Below are positions 40,812-48,489 of a stretch of 64,000 nucleotides of DNA, one piece after another; position 1 is the stretch's first letter; each line of letters starts with the position of its first letter. The DNA lies in assembly GCA_964483475.1 (NCBI GenBank), contig CAZAAH010000001.1:50399-114398 (forward strand). The letters run 5' to 3'. A program made the translations under genes and the position numbers. The stretch is from VGLO01 sp964483475. GTDB lineage: Bacteria; Patescibacteriota; Minisyncoccia; Minisyncoccales; Staskawiczbacteraceae. The notes below the pieces were generated by a model. It searched no databases and had not been told where the DNA came from. It saw only the letters and a list, made by a program, of their open reading frames with translations.

Positions 40812-41570
40812 TTACTTTAAATATTTCCAAACCGTAATTCCTCCCCCTACTAAAATAATCCCTAGGATAGTTAAAAATAAATTTAGAGGAGTTAACCCGC
40901 TTCCATCTTTTTTTGGAGTTTCTTGTGGCAGAGTTACTGGATAGCTTACGGCCGCTGTGGTACCAGCCACATTAATGTTGCTATCAGATTTTTTTTGTTT
41001 TGGCAACTCTTTTACCATCTTTTTTACAGGAGTTTTTAGTTGGGGGGTAATAATTGCCCCCGGGCTATTTTTAGCTTTCGGTGTTCCATTGGGGCTTTGG
41101 CTGGTCTGCCACGAGGCTAAATCCACTCTTTCCATGGTTTGCTTTGTTTTATTATCTCCGGCTGGCCATTTTGTTGCGTAATTTACCTCGTCAATGATAT
41201 TCCCAAGATTATCATACAAAAGTAAATACTGGCCGCTGTTTGACAGGTCGCCTTTATAAATTAAATCAGCGGAAATGCCAGGTACAGAATCATCATTGGT
41301 TCTTTCCAGTAAATAAAAACCTTTGGCTGGAATTGCGCCTTTTAAATTTATTTTTAATTTATTATCAGCCGTTTTTAAAACCCAGCCAGAAATATCAACG
41401 GGAGAGCTTGTGCTGTTAAATAGTTCCAACCACTCATCTGTTGCCGAGTTAGTGCTTCCCATCCAAGCAATTTCGTTTATTAAAACATCGTGCTGGCTTG
41501 CAGTCTCCGCTTTAGTTAAAAAACCAAAAACCAAGAACAAAGCAATGAAAATAATCAAAAACTTTTTCAT
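40812..41570 (-). CDS. Lamin-tail-domain surface protein with C-terminal anchor
   Basis: 252 residues: signal peptide (FLIIFIALFLVFGFLTKAET), then a lamin tail domain near residues 28-150 (VLINEIAWMGSTNSATDEWL, ELFNSTSSPVDISGWVLKT, YLLLYDNLGNIIDEVNY), a Pro/Lys/Thr-rich spacer and a transmembrane segment near the C-terminus (LNLFLTILGIILVGGGITVW). LTD proteins are frequent on CPR and other bacterial surfaces and may aid attachment. The layout places the domain outside the membrane with the anchor at the end. Confidence 0.88.
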   Translation of the reverse strand: MKKFLIIFIALFLVFGFLTKAETASQHDVLINEIAWMGSTNSATDEWLELFNSTSSPVDISGWVLKTADNKLKINLKGAIPAKGFYLLERTNDDSVPGISADLIYKGDLSNSGQYLLLYDNLGNIIDEVNYATKWPAGDNKTKQTMERVDLASWQTSQSPNGTPKAKNSPGAIITPQLKTPVKKMVKELPKQKKSDSNINVAGTTAAVSYPVTLPQETPKKDGSGLTPLNLFLTILGIILVGGGITVWKYLK

Positions 41571-41593
41571 TGTCTAATTCTACCGAAATTTTA

Positions 41594-41627
41594 ATAATAA
41601 AAAAAGTCGTCACCTGGTGACGACTTT
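41594..41627. terminator. Terminator hairpin
   Basis: An 11-bp stem AAAGTCGTCAC/GTGACGACTTT with a three-base loop. On the minus strand it is followed by TTTTTTATTATT, so it would end transcription of the zinc-ribbon gene. Confidence 0.8.
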
Positions 41628-41635
41628 GCCGAATG

Positions 41636-41696
41636 CGATATTAAATCCAGGACTGGTCGGCGTATCGTATCCAGCCGACCAGTCCAGAAATATCGC
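41636..41696. repeat. Bipartite long hairpin downstream of the zinc-ribbon gene
   Basis: GCGATATT pairs with AATATCGC, and inside it GGACTGGTCGGC pairs with GCCGACCAGTCC (12 bp, loop GTATCGTATCCA), separated by an asymmetric bulge. It lies directly after the zinc-ribbon stop and before the plain terminator, so the mRNA would carry two hairpins in series. Confidence 0.8.
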
Positions 41697-41704
41697 TTAG
41701 GCTT

Positions 41705-41908
41705 TCACAGATTGCTTGGCGCCACTGCGGGAGTTAAGTCTCTCCCTTCTGTGGCATGGGGAGCCAAGTGAGGCTTTCCCGACGAGTTTTTGGTTTCATA
41801 GCCAAGAAAGTGGTGGCAATCTGCGCAATATCTTCTGCCAAGACCGTCCACGAATTCCTCTTTCGATCTGCAGTAAATGCAGGGCGAAGAAGCGGTTCTG
41901 TTCCCCAC
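41705..41908 (-). CDS. Small zinc-ribbon protein, 67 aa
   Basis: GTG start at 41908 with AAAGGAGGTGAGTC before it, a near-perfect ribosome site. The sequence MGNRTASSPCIYCRSKEEFV then LGRRYCADCHHFLGY has two CxxC knuckles 19 residues apart, a compact zinc ribbon. The rest is low complexity. A promoter is visible on the minus strand: TTGACT (complement of 41989-41994), 17 bp, TAATCT (complement of 41966-41971). It is a single-gene unit. Function unknown; such knuckles bind nucleic acid or protein. Confidence 0.68.
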   Translation of the reverse strand: MGNRTASSPCIYCRSKEEFVDGLGRRYCADCHHFLGYETKNSSGKPHLAPHATEGRDLTPAVAPSNL

Positions 41909-42019
41909 GACTCACCTCCTTTTTGGGGTTTTAGAGACTTAGTTGAGCGCAATCTATGTTGTTTAAGATTAATCCTCAAATTATAACAAGTCAACACTAC
42001 CTATCCACACTATCAAGAG

Positions 42020-43033
42020 TCAAATTAAGTTGCTTTGGGGGCGAAGATGGGCTACCCCCAAGTGTTCGTAGGCCAGCCTTGAAGCAACCCGGCCCTTTGG
42101 GGTTCTTTCAATAAACCCGCATTGCATGAGATAGGGCTCGTAAATATCTAAAATAGTGCCCTCTTCTTCCATCGCGGCGGCCGCCAGAGACTGCAAGCCA
42201 ACCGGGCCGCCGCTAAACTTTTCAATTAATGCCAGTAAAATTTTCCTATCTCCATTTTCCAGTCCCATTTCGTCAACATCTAAAGCGTCCAAAGCGTTTT
42301 CGGCAACTTCTTTGGTTATTAAACCAGCGCTTTTCACTTGGGCAAAGTCACGAACTCTTTTTAAAAGCCGATTAGCTACACGAGGGGTAAAGCGGCTCCG
42401 AGAAGCAATGGTGGCAACCGCTTCTGGTTGAACTTTTATTTTTAGTATATCGGCTGAGCGTTCAATGATATTTTCAATATCTTCTTTTCTATAAAAATTA
42501 AGCTGGAACGTGGCGCCAAAACGGTTTCTTAAGGGAGCCGATAAAAGCCCGGGCCTCGTAGTAGCCCCAATCAAAGTAAAATGGGGCAGTTTTAGTTCCA
42601 TAGTTCTTGCCATTGGCCCTTTCCCTAAAATCAGATTTAATTTGTACTCTTCCATGGCCGGATAAATATATTCTTCAACCGATTTTGACAGCCTATGGAT
42701 CTCGTCCAAAAATAAAACATCGCCCTCGGATAAGTTGGTTAAAATTGCCGCCAAGTCTCCAGCTCTTTCAATGGCGGGGCCCGAAGTAATCCTAATTTGC
42801 TTTCCTATTTCCAAGGCCACGAGGTTGGCTAGGGTGGTTTTGCCAAGGCCCGAGTTGCCGTAAAAAAGCAGATGGTCTGGAGAGTGGCCTCTTTGCTTTG
42901 CCGCGGTCAAAATTATTCGTATATTCTCCTTAACTTTATCTTGACCAACATAATCTTGCCAATTTTTCGGCCTTAGAGCCGAATCCAAAACCTCATCGCC
43001 TTCGGTTGTCTTTTTGTCTAAAAGGCTTGACAT
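42020..43033 (-). CDS. ruvB: Holliday junction helicase RuvB
   Basis: I start at ATG 43033 (MSSLLDKKTTEGDEVLDSAL); a TATAAT box lies four bases upstream, so a longer start is unlikely. The motifs are RPKNWQDYVGQDKVKENI, Walker A (FYGNSGLGKTTLANL), Walker B (VLFLDEIHRLSK), sensor TLIGATTRPGLLSAPLRNRF and the C-terminal winged helix (FIERTPKGRVASRLAYEHLG). It drives branch migration with RuvA. Normal length at 337 residues. Confidence 0.96.
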   Translation of the reverse strand: MSSLLDKKTTEGDEVLDSALRPKNWQDYVGQDKVKENIRIILTAAKQRGHSPDHLLFYGNSGLGKTTLANLVALEIGKQIRITSGPAIERAGDLAAILTNLSEGDVLFLDEIHRLSKSVEEYIYPAMEEYKLNLILGKGPMARTMELKLPHFTLIGATTRPGLLSAPLRNRFGATFQLNFYRKEDIENIIERSADILKIKVQPEAVATIASRSRFTPRVANRLLKRVRDFAQVKSAGLITKEVAENALDALDVDEMGLENGDRKILLALIEKFSGGPVGLQSLAAAAMEEEGTILDIYEPYLMQCGFIERTPKGRVASRLAYEHLGVAHLRPQSNLI

Positions 43034-43068
43034 ATATATTATAAGGTGATACAATTAGAATATTGCTC

Positions 43069-43204
43069 AAAACAGCTCTGGAGTTGGAGGCCTTATATGA
43101 GCTTGTCTCAGTTTCTGGATAATCTTGCTCCGGCTCGATTATTCCTCAGACAAACTTTTACTTATGTCCCAGACATAATGCGCCTCCAACTCCAGAGCTG
43201 TTTT
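43069..43204. ncRNA. Structured element: 22-bp closing stem around two hairpins
   Basis: Arms at 43069-43090 and 43183-43204 are perfect complements (AAAACAGCTCTGGAGTTGGAGG). Inside are TTGTCT/AGACAA extended by GGATAATC/GATTATTCC around a GC-rich loop, and TTATGTC-CCA-GACATAA, so the whole forms a three-way junction in either strand. The right arm overlaps the gspE stop codon. No known RNA family is recognised. It may be a processed 3'-UTR, a terminator or an element insertion; type and strand are uncertain. Confidence 0.55.
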
Positions 43205-44524
43205 TTATTCTTCTGACCCCACGACCCGTTTGACTTCTTCTAACGTTGTTTGTCCTAAAACAACTTCTATTAATCCCGATTGATATATCGTTACCATGCC
43301 GTTTTTAACGGCCATTTTTTTTATTTCAGAAACCGGCGGATTGGTCAAAATGAATTTTTCCATGTTAGAGTCAACCAGAAAAGTTTCAAATATTCCTTTC
43401 CTTTCTTTGTATCCTGTTAAATTGCAATGCTTACAGCCTTTTTCACTGGCTTTTGCAATTTTTACTTTATTTAAATCTTTTGGGACCCCTATGTTTTTTG
43501 GGACGCCTTTCAAACCTTTTTTAATTTCAGCTAATTCTTTAGAAGATGGCTTCGTTGCAACAGAACACTCTTTGCAGACTTTTCTAATCAATCTTTGACC
43601 AACGACCATTTTTAAGGCTGGAGCTATTGATGAGGCGCCTGCCCCCAAATCAATTAATCTGGGTATGGCGCCTGCTGCGTCATTGGTGTGAATGGTTGTT
43701 AAGACAAGGTGACCGGTCAAAGCGGCCTGCAAGGATATTTTAGCTGTTTGTGAATCTCTGATTTCGCCTATGAGAATAACGTCAGGGTCTTGCCTTACAA
43801 TGGAAGCCAGCCCTTCGGAAAAACTGTAGCCTTTTTCGGGTTCCACTTGGGTTTGGGAAACGCCGGTCAAGTGATATTCAATTGGATCTTCAATGGTTAT
43901 GATTTTAATTCCGGGATTTTGGATTTTCATTAAGAAAGCGTAAAGGGTTGTTGTTTTCCCAGACCCAGTGGGGCCAGCGACCGCTATCATGCCGTTTGGT
44001 TTTTCCAATTCCTTTTCTATGGTTTTGTGTAGATCCCCTCTTAGTCCCAAGGAGCTTAGCTCCATTAAGTTTTTAGGATTTAAAATTCTCATTACAATGG
44101 TTTCTCCCCTTTCTGAAGGCAAGCTCGAAGTCCTTATTTCAATCAACGAATCTTCCATTGCTATGGTAAATCGTCCGTCCTGGGGTTTTTCTGTGATGTT
44201 TAGTTTTAGGTTTGATAAAAGCTTGAGACGCGAAAGAAGGTTATGATAAACATCTTGCTCAAAAAAAATAATGTCCCTTAATATGCCATCAATTCTTATT
44301 CTTAGCCTCACCTTTTTTTCTTCTGGCTCAATATGAATATCAGAGGCTTCCAAAATTATAGCTCCAATTAAAATAGTATTTAAAAATTCGGTAATGTTTT
44401 CGTTTGAGTGCAGTTCAACTTTTTTGCCAAAATCTGAAATGTTTTTGACACTTTTTTTAATATCGTTGACGGTGTCTTTGGTAATAGTAATCTTCCCTAA
44501 TATTTTTTCGGCTGTTTGAGTCAT
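43205..44524 (-). CDS. GspE/PilB-type secretion/pilus ATPase
   Basis: 439 residues. Walker A (GPTGSGKTTTLYAFL), Asp box (IITIEDPIEYHLTGVSQTQV), Walker B (DPDVILIGEIRDSQT) and His box (TGHLVLTTIHTNDA) are intact. A zinc tetra-Cys pair follows (CKECS... and CKHC). It lacks the N-terminal MshEN/N1 domain of full PilB (about 560 residues), beginning near the N2 domain. It would power a type IV pilus or type II-like system; no pilin or assembly genes of that type are in the window. It overlaps the upstream DHH-like gene by four bases. Confidence 0.9.
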   Translation of the reverse strand: MTQTAEKILGKITITKDTVNDIKKSVKNISDFGKKVELHSNENITEFLNTILIGAIILEASDIHIEPEEKKVRLRIRIDGILRDIIFFEQDVYHNLLSRLKLLSNLKLNITEKPQDGRFTIAMEDSLIEIRTSSLPSERGETIVMRILNPKNLMELSSLGLRGDLHKTIEKELEKPNGMIAVAGPTGSGKTTTLYAFLMKIQNPGIKIITIEDPIEYHLTGVSQTQVEPEKGYSFSEGLASIVRQDPDVILIGEIRDSQTAKISLQAALTGHLVLTTIHTNDAAGAIPRLIDLGAGASSIAPALKMVVGQRLIRKVCKECSVATKPSSKELAEIKKGLKGVPKNIGVPKDLNKVKIAKASEKGCKHCNLTGYKERKGIFETFLVDSNMEKFILTNPPVSEIKKMAVKNGMVTIYQSGLIEVVLGQTTLEEVKRVVGSEE

Positions 44525-45603
44525 TCGATGGATTTTAATATTTTTTCTTTAGCAGTTTGAATATCTGATTCTGGCATTGATAAAAATATCCAATCTTTTT
44601 GGTTGTCTTTAGAAATTTTATGTAGTAGGTCTTGTTTTTTAGAGTATAAAAATCCTTTTACCAGGGGATCTGAAGCATGGCTTTGCCACAAAACCAACAA
44701 ATCATTTTTAAATCCAATTGTTTTTATAGTATCAATTGCTGAGCTCGCTTCCAACTGGTCAAAATTTTCAAATTCTTTAGAGTCTAATACAGCAACTGAC
44801 ATTTGGTCTTGTGTTTTTGAATTTTTTAATATTTCTGCTAAAAACATAAACTCTTTTTCAGTTGTTTTTCTGAGATTCTCAATTATTTCTTGGTAATCAG
44901 CGCCCTTTTTCACTAATTCGGCCGCCGTTTCAAAAACTTCCGGGCTGGTGGCCTTGCTTTTGAAATTTTCGTAATACATCACCAATCCCGCCAGCAGGCA
45001 CTGGGCCGTATTTTTTTTAACCAAACTTTCATCGATGGATGTTATTAACGACAGGACGATTTGAGACAGGGACGTTGGTTCTATGAGGTTGATCTGCCCA
45101 AATTTTGTGTTTTCTTGATTACTTGCACTGAGCGGAGTCGAAGTGTCAATGTTTAAAATGGGTGAGCCAAGCAAAAATCCATAAGAATCCAATTTATTTT
45201 CCAAATATTTTTTAAAATCCTGAATACCCAAGGTTATGACGAGGTCGGGTTTTAGTTCTTGAAAGTAAAAAGAAATATTTTCTTTTTTAATTTGGCCTTT
45301 ATCGCTCGTCAAATGTATTTTTAAGTTTTCCTCCGTTTTTTCATAGTACACTTGAGATATATCGGCCACTGCCTTTGGGATTGAAATGACAAAATTTTTG
45401 GGCGAGGAAATAAAATCAAGCGAGGGAATTAAAAAATTTAGCTTTTCGGGGAACTCATCTACTATTAAGTTTACATTTTTATTGAGTTCCCTTAAAGTAT
45501 AAAAAAGAGCCAGGGCAGCAGTTAAGCTTTCCGGCTCCTTTTCAGAGGGAATTAAGCAAATATTTTTTGCATCGGCTATGAATTTTCTTATTTCCTCTGT
45601 CAT
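44521..45603 (-). CDS. DHH-like phosphoesterase fold, probably inactive
   Basis: 360 residues. The opening NICLIPSEKEPESLTAALAL then FYTLRELNKNVNLIVDE follows the pattern of DHH-family (NrnA-like) proteins ('i.i..H..PDgDalgS.laL...L...gk.v'), but the catalytic His and Asp positions are replaced, and no DHH triplet is present. The later GLVMYYENFKSKATSPEVFE also matches the family with substitutions. I infer a catalytically dead relative. A 20-bp palindromic repeat is embedded in-frame at 45126-45145 (encoding TSTPLSA). It is coupled to the GspE ATPase by an ATGA overlap. Confidence 0.6.
   Translation of the reverse strand: MTEEIRKFIADAKNICLIPSEKEPESLTAALALFYTLRELNKNVNLIVDEFPEKLNFLIPSLDFISSPKNFVISIPKAVADISQVYYEKTEENLKIHLTSDKGQIKKENISFYFQELKPDLVITLGIQDFKKYLENKLDSYGFLLGSPILNIDTSTPLSASNQENTKFGQINLIEPTSLSQIVLSLITSIDESLVKKNTAQCLLAGLVMYYENFKSKATSPEVFETAAELVKKGADYQEIIENLRKTTEKEFMFLAEILKNSKTQDQMSVAVLDSKEFENFDQLEASSAIDTIKTIGFKNDLLVLWQSHASDPLVKGFLYSKKQDLLHKISKDNQKDWIFLSMPESDIQTAKEKILKSIE
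45126..45145. repeat. 20-bp palindromic repeat, copy 2, in-frame in a gene
   Basis: CACTGAGCGGAGTCGAAGTG shares the GAGCG-AGTCGAA core of the copy at 106-125, with compensated ends (CACT/AGTG). It lies within the DHH-like gene and keeps its frame. Confidence 0.75.
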
Positions 45604-45637
45604 GTCTTCAATCTAATTTATTAGTAAGGGAAAGTCA

Positions 45638-45716
45638 ACTCTTCACCCTAGGGTCAATGGGGCTAAGAAATTATTTTAAAAAAATTTAAAAATGTATTAT
45701 CTAAAGGGTGAAGAGT
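45638..45716. repeat. 12-bp inverted repeat ending at the tsaE start
   Basis: ACTCTTCACCCT (45638-45649) and AGGGTGAAGAGT (45705-45716) are perfect complements; the right arm ends two bases before the tsaE ATG. In RNA the hairpin would lie directly against the start codon. Confidence 0.8.
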
Positions 45717-45718
45717 CA

Positions 45719-46159
45719 ATGGAAAAAATTATTTCAAAAAGTCCATTGGATACAAAAAGAATCGCCGCAAAATTTGCCCGGCAAATTTTGCGGCAAAAAC
45801 CCGGCGCTTCAGCCGTGGTTTTAATATTACAAGGCGACCTCGGGGCCGGTAAGACTACTTTTTTGCAGGGCTTTGCCAGGGGTCTAGGAATTAAAGAAAA
45901 AATATTGAGTCCAACGTTCATTGTAATGAAAAGATTCAAGATTCAAGATTCAAGATTCAAGAATTTTTACCATATGGACTGTTATAGGCTGCAAAAACCA
46001 AAGGAAATCCTAGACTTGGATTTTAAAGAAATTATTTCAAACCCAGAAAATATTGTGGCTATTGAATGGCCAGAGAGAATTTCAAAAGTTATGTCCAAAA
46101 ATACAATTTTAATTAATTTTAAGCACCTAAAATTAAATCAAAGAGAAATAATATTCTAA
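45719..46159 (+). CDS. tsaE: tRNA threonylcarbamoyladenosine biosynthesis ATPase TsaE
   Basis: 146 residues from ATG 45719 (an in-frame ATG at 45692 lies in the inverted repeat loop). Walker A is GDLGAGKTTFLQGFARGLG, followed by LSPTFIVMKRF (family 'SPTF') and a Walker B-like FYHMDCYRL. TsaE works with TsaB and TsaD to make t6A37 in ANN-decoding tRNAs. Between SPTF and YHMD the coding sequence is four tandem copies of GATTCAA, giving RFKIQDSRFKN, which lengthens a surface loop. TsaB and TsaD are not in the window. Confidence 0.92.
   Translation: MEKIISKSPLDTKRIAAKFARQILRQKPGASAVVLILQGDLGAGKTTFLQGFARGLGIKEKILSPTFIVMKRFKIQDSRFKNFYHMDCYRLQKPKEILDLDFKEIISNPENIVAIEWPERISKVMSKNTILINFKHLKLNQREIIF
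45932..45960. repeat. 7-nt tandem repeat inside tsaE (GATTCAA x4)
   Basis: Four head-to-tail copies of GATTCAA within the coding sequence, length 28 nt. The frame is kept. The same word style occurs in the gap at 60335-60385 (GATTTAAGATTCAGGATTTA). Confidence 0.85.
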
Positions 46160-46241
46160 ATATGAAATCTTGCTTTTTTGACGGGGGGGGTATTATGGGG
46201 GAAAGGTCAATTTTTAATTAAATAATTTTTTGTAAATAGTT

Positions 46242-46520
46242 ATGGGAGAAATAAATAAATCTGAGTCTGAAGATGAATATGGTCCAAAGGCCACCATTAA
46301 GAAATTACTTTCTGAACCAGTTAAGAAGGGAGCAAAAATTTATAGATTTCGCAGTGGAATGATTGGATATGTAGATGACTCTTTTAATTTTCATGCCGAG
46401 GTGGATGACGATTTTAAAATAGGCGGTAAGTATCTTAGGGTAGTTCCATATCCAATATCAGAAGAAGATGCCGAGCTCTTAATTAAACATGGCGTATTAG
46501 ATCTTCGAAGCGAAAAATAG
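46242..46520 (+). CDS. Small hypothetical protein, 92 aa
   Basis: A soluble acidic protein: a disordered start (MGEINKSESEDEYGPKATIK), then a compact alpha/beta-like stretch (KKGAKIYRFRSGMIGYVDDS, YLRVVPYPISEEDAELLIKH). No family recognised. It ends at a clear terminator and has no operon partner, so it is a one-gene unit. Confidence 0.5.
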   Translation: MGEINKSESEDEYGPKATIKKLLSEPVKKGAKIYRFRSGMIGYVDDSFNFHAEVDDDFKIGGKYLRVVPYPISEEDAELLIKHGVLDLRSEK

Positions 46521-46527
46521 AAATAAC

Positions 46528-46557
46528 AAAAAACCCAATAAACTTATTGGGTTTTTT
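46528..46557 (+). terminator. Terminator after the 92-aa gene
   Basis: AAACCCAATAA/TTATTGGGTTT stem with a short loop and six T. Confidence 0.9.
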
Positions 46558-46575
46558 GTTTATAATTATTTTTAG

Positions 46576-46584
46576 TGATACAAT
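46576..46584 (+). promoter_or_regulatory. Extended -10 box directly upstream of the exonuclease gene
   Basis: TGATACAAT (TGn plus TACAAT) ends six bases before ATG 46591, predicting a leaderless transcript. Confidence 0.6.
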
Positions 46585-46590
46585 CCAAAT

Positions 46591-47472
46591 ATGTCAGGAA
46601 AAATATTAATAATAATTGACTCTAACTCCCTTTTGCATCGGGCCTTTCATGCCCTGCCGCCCTTGACCAATAACAAGGGGCAGGCGACGGGCGCGGTCTA
46701 TGGATTTTTGCTGACGCTATTTAAGGCGATTAAGGATTTAAAAGCCAATTACATCGCCGCCTGCTTTGATACCAAAGCCAAAACCTTCCGAGACGATATT
46801 TTTAAGGATTATAAAGTCCATCGGCCACCTACCCATCTCGATATTATTTCTCAAATCCATTTAATGAAAGAGGTCTTAAAAAGTTTTGGTACTCCGGTTT
46901 TTGAAAAAGATGGCTTTGAAGCCGATGACCTCATTGCTACCATCGCCCAGAGGGCCAAGGGCGAAGCAGAGGTATACATTTTGAGTGGGGACTTGGACAA
47001 CCTCCAGCTGGTTGACCCAACAACAAAACTTTATACCTTGGGCAAGGGTATAAAAGACAGTATTATTTATGACGAGGCAAAAGTAGTGGAAAGATTTGGC
47101 GTCAAGCCGAGGCAAATGAATGATTTTAAAGCTTTGACGGGAGATGCTTCAGATAATATTCCTGGGGTACCGGGCGTCGGGAAAAAAATGGCGGCCGAGC
47201 TGATCCAAAACTACGGGAACATCGAAAATCTTTATTCGGAATTAGCGACTGACACCGCCGTTTTAAAACCCAGAGTAAAAGAAGCTTTGAAAAATAACAA
47301 AGACAGCGCTTTTTTATCCTTGAATTTAGTTGAGACAAAAAAAGATGTGCCGATTGACTTTACTCTTGAGGCTTGCCGTTTTGGCCAATTTGATGCGGAG
47401 AAGGTTAAAAAAATATTTGACGAGTTAGGATTTAAGACTTTAGTTGATAGGCTGGCTTCTCTTATTAACTAA
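46591..47472 (+). CDS. 5'-3' exonuclease (PolA N-terminal domain alone)
   Basis: 293 residues covering only the FEN-like 5' nuclease domain of DNA polymerase I. IDSNSLLHRAFHALPPLTNN is the first metal-binding segment, ACFDTKAKTFRDDIFKDYK the arch, FEADDLIATIAQRAKG and YILSGDLDNLQLVD further Asp sites, and GDASDNIPGVPGVGKKMAAE the helix-hairpin-helix. It removes RNA primers and flaps. The gene ends with a stop and a new gene follows, so the polymerase and proofreading domains are truly absent here. Confidence 0.95.
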   Translation: MSGKILIIIDSNSLLHRAFHALPPLTNNKGQATGAVYGFLLTLFKAIKDLKANYIAACFDTKAKTFRDDIFKDYKVHRPPTHLDIISQIHLMKEVLKSFGTPVFEKDGFEADDLIATIAQRAKGEAEVYILSGDLDNLQLVDPTTKLYTLGKGIKDSIIYDEAKVVERFGVKPRQMNDFKALTGDASDNIPGVPGVGKKMAAELIQNYGNIENLYSELATDTAVLKPRVKEALKNNKDSAFLSLNLVETKKDVPIDFTLEACRFGQFDAEKVKKIFDELGFKTLVDRLASLIN

Positions 47473-47476
47473 GATT

Positions 47477-47485
47477 TGGTAAAAT
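47477..47485 (+). promoter_or_regulatory. Extended -10 box directly upstream of the HAMP gene
   Basis: TGGTAAAAT ends five bases before ATG 47491. Confidence 0.55.
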
Positions 47486-47490
47486 GAGAT

Positions 47491-48030
47491 ATGGCTAAAA
47501 TTTCTCAAAAAATAGCTCTGCCCATTATTCTTGCCGGACTTTTTGTCATGGTTATTTTTGTTTCCGTATATTACGATTCATTAAACACTAATTTTTATAT
47601 CGTCGTTATTCCATTAATAGTCTTTTTGTTTTTATTTGGTTTTGCCATTGGTCAAAAATTTGCCTCACCCGTTAAAAAGTTGTTAAAAGGGGCCGATTAC
47701 TTGAGCAAAGGGAGCTCTGATGCCAGTTTTTACTTGGATAATAAAGATGAGCTAGGGGAGCTGTCTAAAACTTTCAATAAAATAGCTGAAAAGCTCGGCG
47801 AGCATAAAAGCCATATTGAAACCTTAAACGAAAGGCTCAAGGTGAGAACCAGGGCCCTGGAAGAGATCATCAACGTTTTGGAGCAAAAAGTAAAAAACAG
47901 AACCCTGGAACTTAATCAAACCAATGAAGAAATGGAAAATTTGCATTTAGAATTAAGGGAGAAAAACAAAGAAATCACTCAGATGAAAAATAAAATTCAA
48001 AAGAAAACAAAAAAGCGTTATGCCCCGTAG
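47491..48030 (+). CDS. HAMP-domain membrane protein with coiled coil
   Basis: 179 residues. Two transmembrane helices (about 10-29 and 34-54) are separated by a tiny loop, then a HAMP domain near 55-112 (ASPVKKLLKGADYLSKGSSD, KDELGELSKTFNKIAEKLGE) and a long coiled coil (RALEEIINVLEQKVKNRTLE) to a basic end. It has the shape of a histidine kinase or chemoreceptor cut off before any catalytic domain. It may be a structural or signalling adaptor. The GIY-YIG gene begins before its stop (11-base overlap). Confidence 0.78.
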   Translation: MAKISQKIALPIILAGLFVMVIFVSVYYDSLNTNFYIVVIPLIVFLFLFGFAIGQKFASPVKKLLKGADYLSKGSSDASFYLDNKDELGELSKTFNKIAEKLGEHKSHIETLNERLKVRTRALEEIINVLEQKVKNRTLELNQTNEEMENLHLELREKNKEITQMKNKIQKKTKKRYAP

Positions 48031-48313
48031 TAGAATTTCAAATTGGCATTATGTTTATGTATTGGAAAGTCTAAAAGATAAAGATTTTTATATAGGATAC
48101 ACAACAAACCTCCAACAAAGATTAAACCAACATAACGCCAAGACGAATTTTTCAACAAAATCCAGAATTCCACTTGAATATATTTATGTTGAAGCCAGCA
48201 AGAACAAAAAAGATGCGAAAAGAAGGGAAAATTATCTCAAAACAGTTCAAGGGGGCAGATTCCTTAAATTAAGGATAAGAGAACAACTAAACAACAGCTA
48301 TTCATTGAATTGA
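48020..48313 (+). CDS. GIY-YIG nuclease domain protein
   Basis: 97 residues of the small GIY-YIG (UPF0213-like) group: HYVYVLESLKDKDFYIGYTT is the GIY...YIG pair, followed by NLQQRLNQHNAKTNFSTKSR with the catalytic Arg, YVEASKNKKDAKRRENYLKT with the Glu, and a basic end. Members cut DNA using a divalent metal; many are parts of mobile elements, others repair-like. Forty bases downstream lies a large inverted repeat whose end (CCCCGTAG) resembles that flanking the nested tRNA-Ala. Whether the nuclease and repeat are one element is inference. Confidence 0.88.
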   Translation: MPRSRISNWHYVYVLESLKDKDFYIGYTTNLQQRLNQHNAKTNFSTKSRIPLEYIYVEASKNKKDAKRRENYLKTVQGGRFLKLRIREQLNNSYSLN

Positions 48314-48352
48314 TTTTGTTGAAAAAATAGTTTGAAATTCACTACAGGACTA

Positions 48353-48489
48353 CCCCGTAGAGAATTTTGACTTAACAACTTGAATTAAATTTATGGGGTC
48401 GAAAAAAGTTAAACAGTATTGTAAAAATAATAATCGGAGAATTTTCTAAGGATTAATTGAATTTAATTCGTCAAAATTCTTCTACGGGG
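48353..48489. repeat. 19/20-bp inverted repeat enclosing a second 10-bp repeat, ending at the mutM start
   Basis: CCCCGTAGAGAATTTTGAC (48353-48371) pairs with GTCAAAATTCTTCTACGGGG (48470-48489) with one bulged base. Inside, GAATTAAATT and AATTTAATTC pair over 10 bp. The last G of the right arm is the G of the mutM GTG start. The end sequence CCCCGT(T)AG resembles the repeat at 9667-9772. Confidence 0.85.

Noticed and set aside
46591..47472. Truncated PolA pseudogene
   Set aside because: The 5' nuclease domain is complete with its own promoter and stop; stand-alone forms are known.
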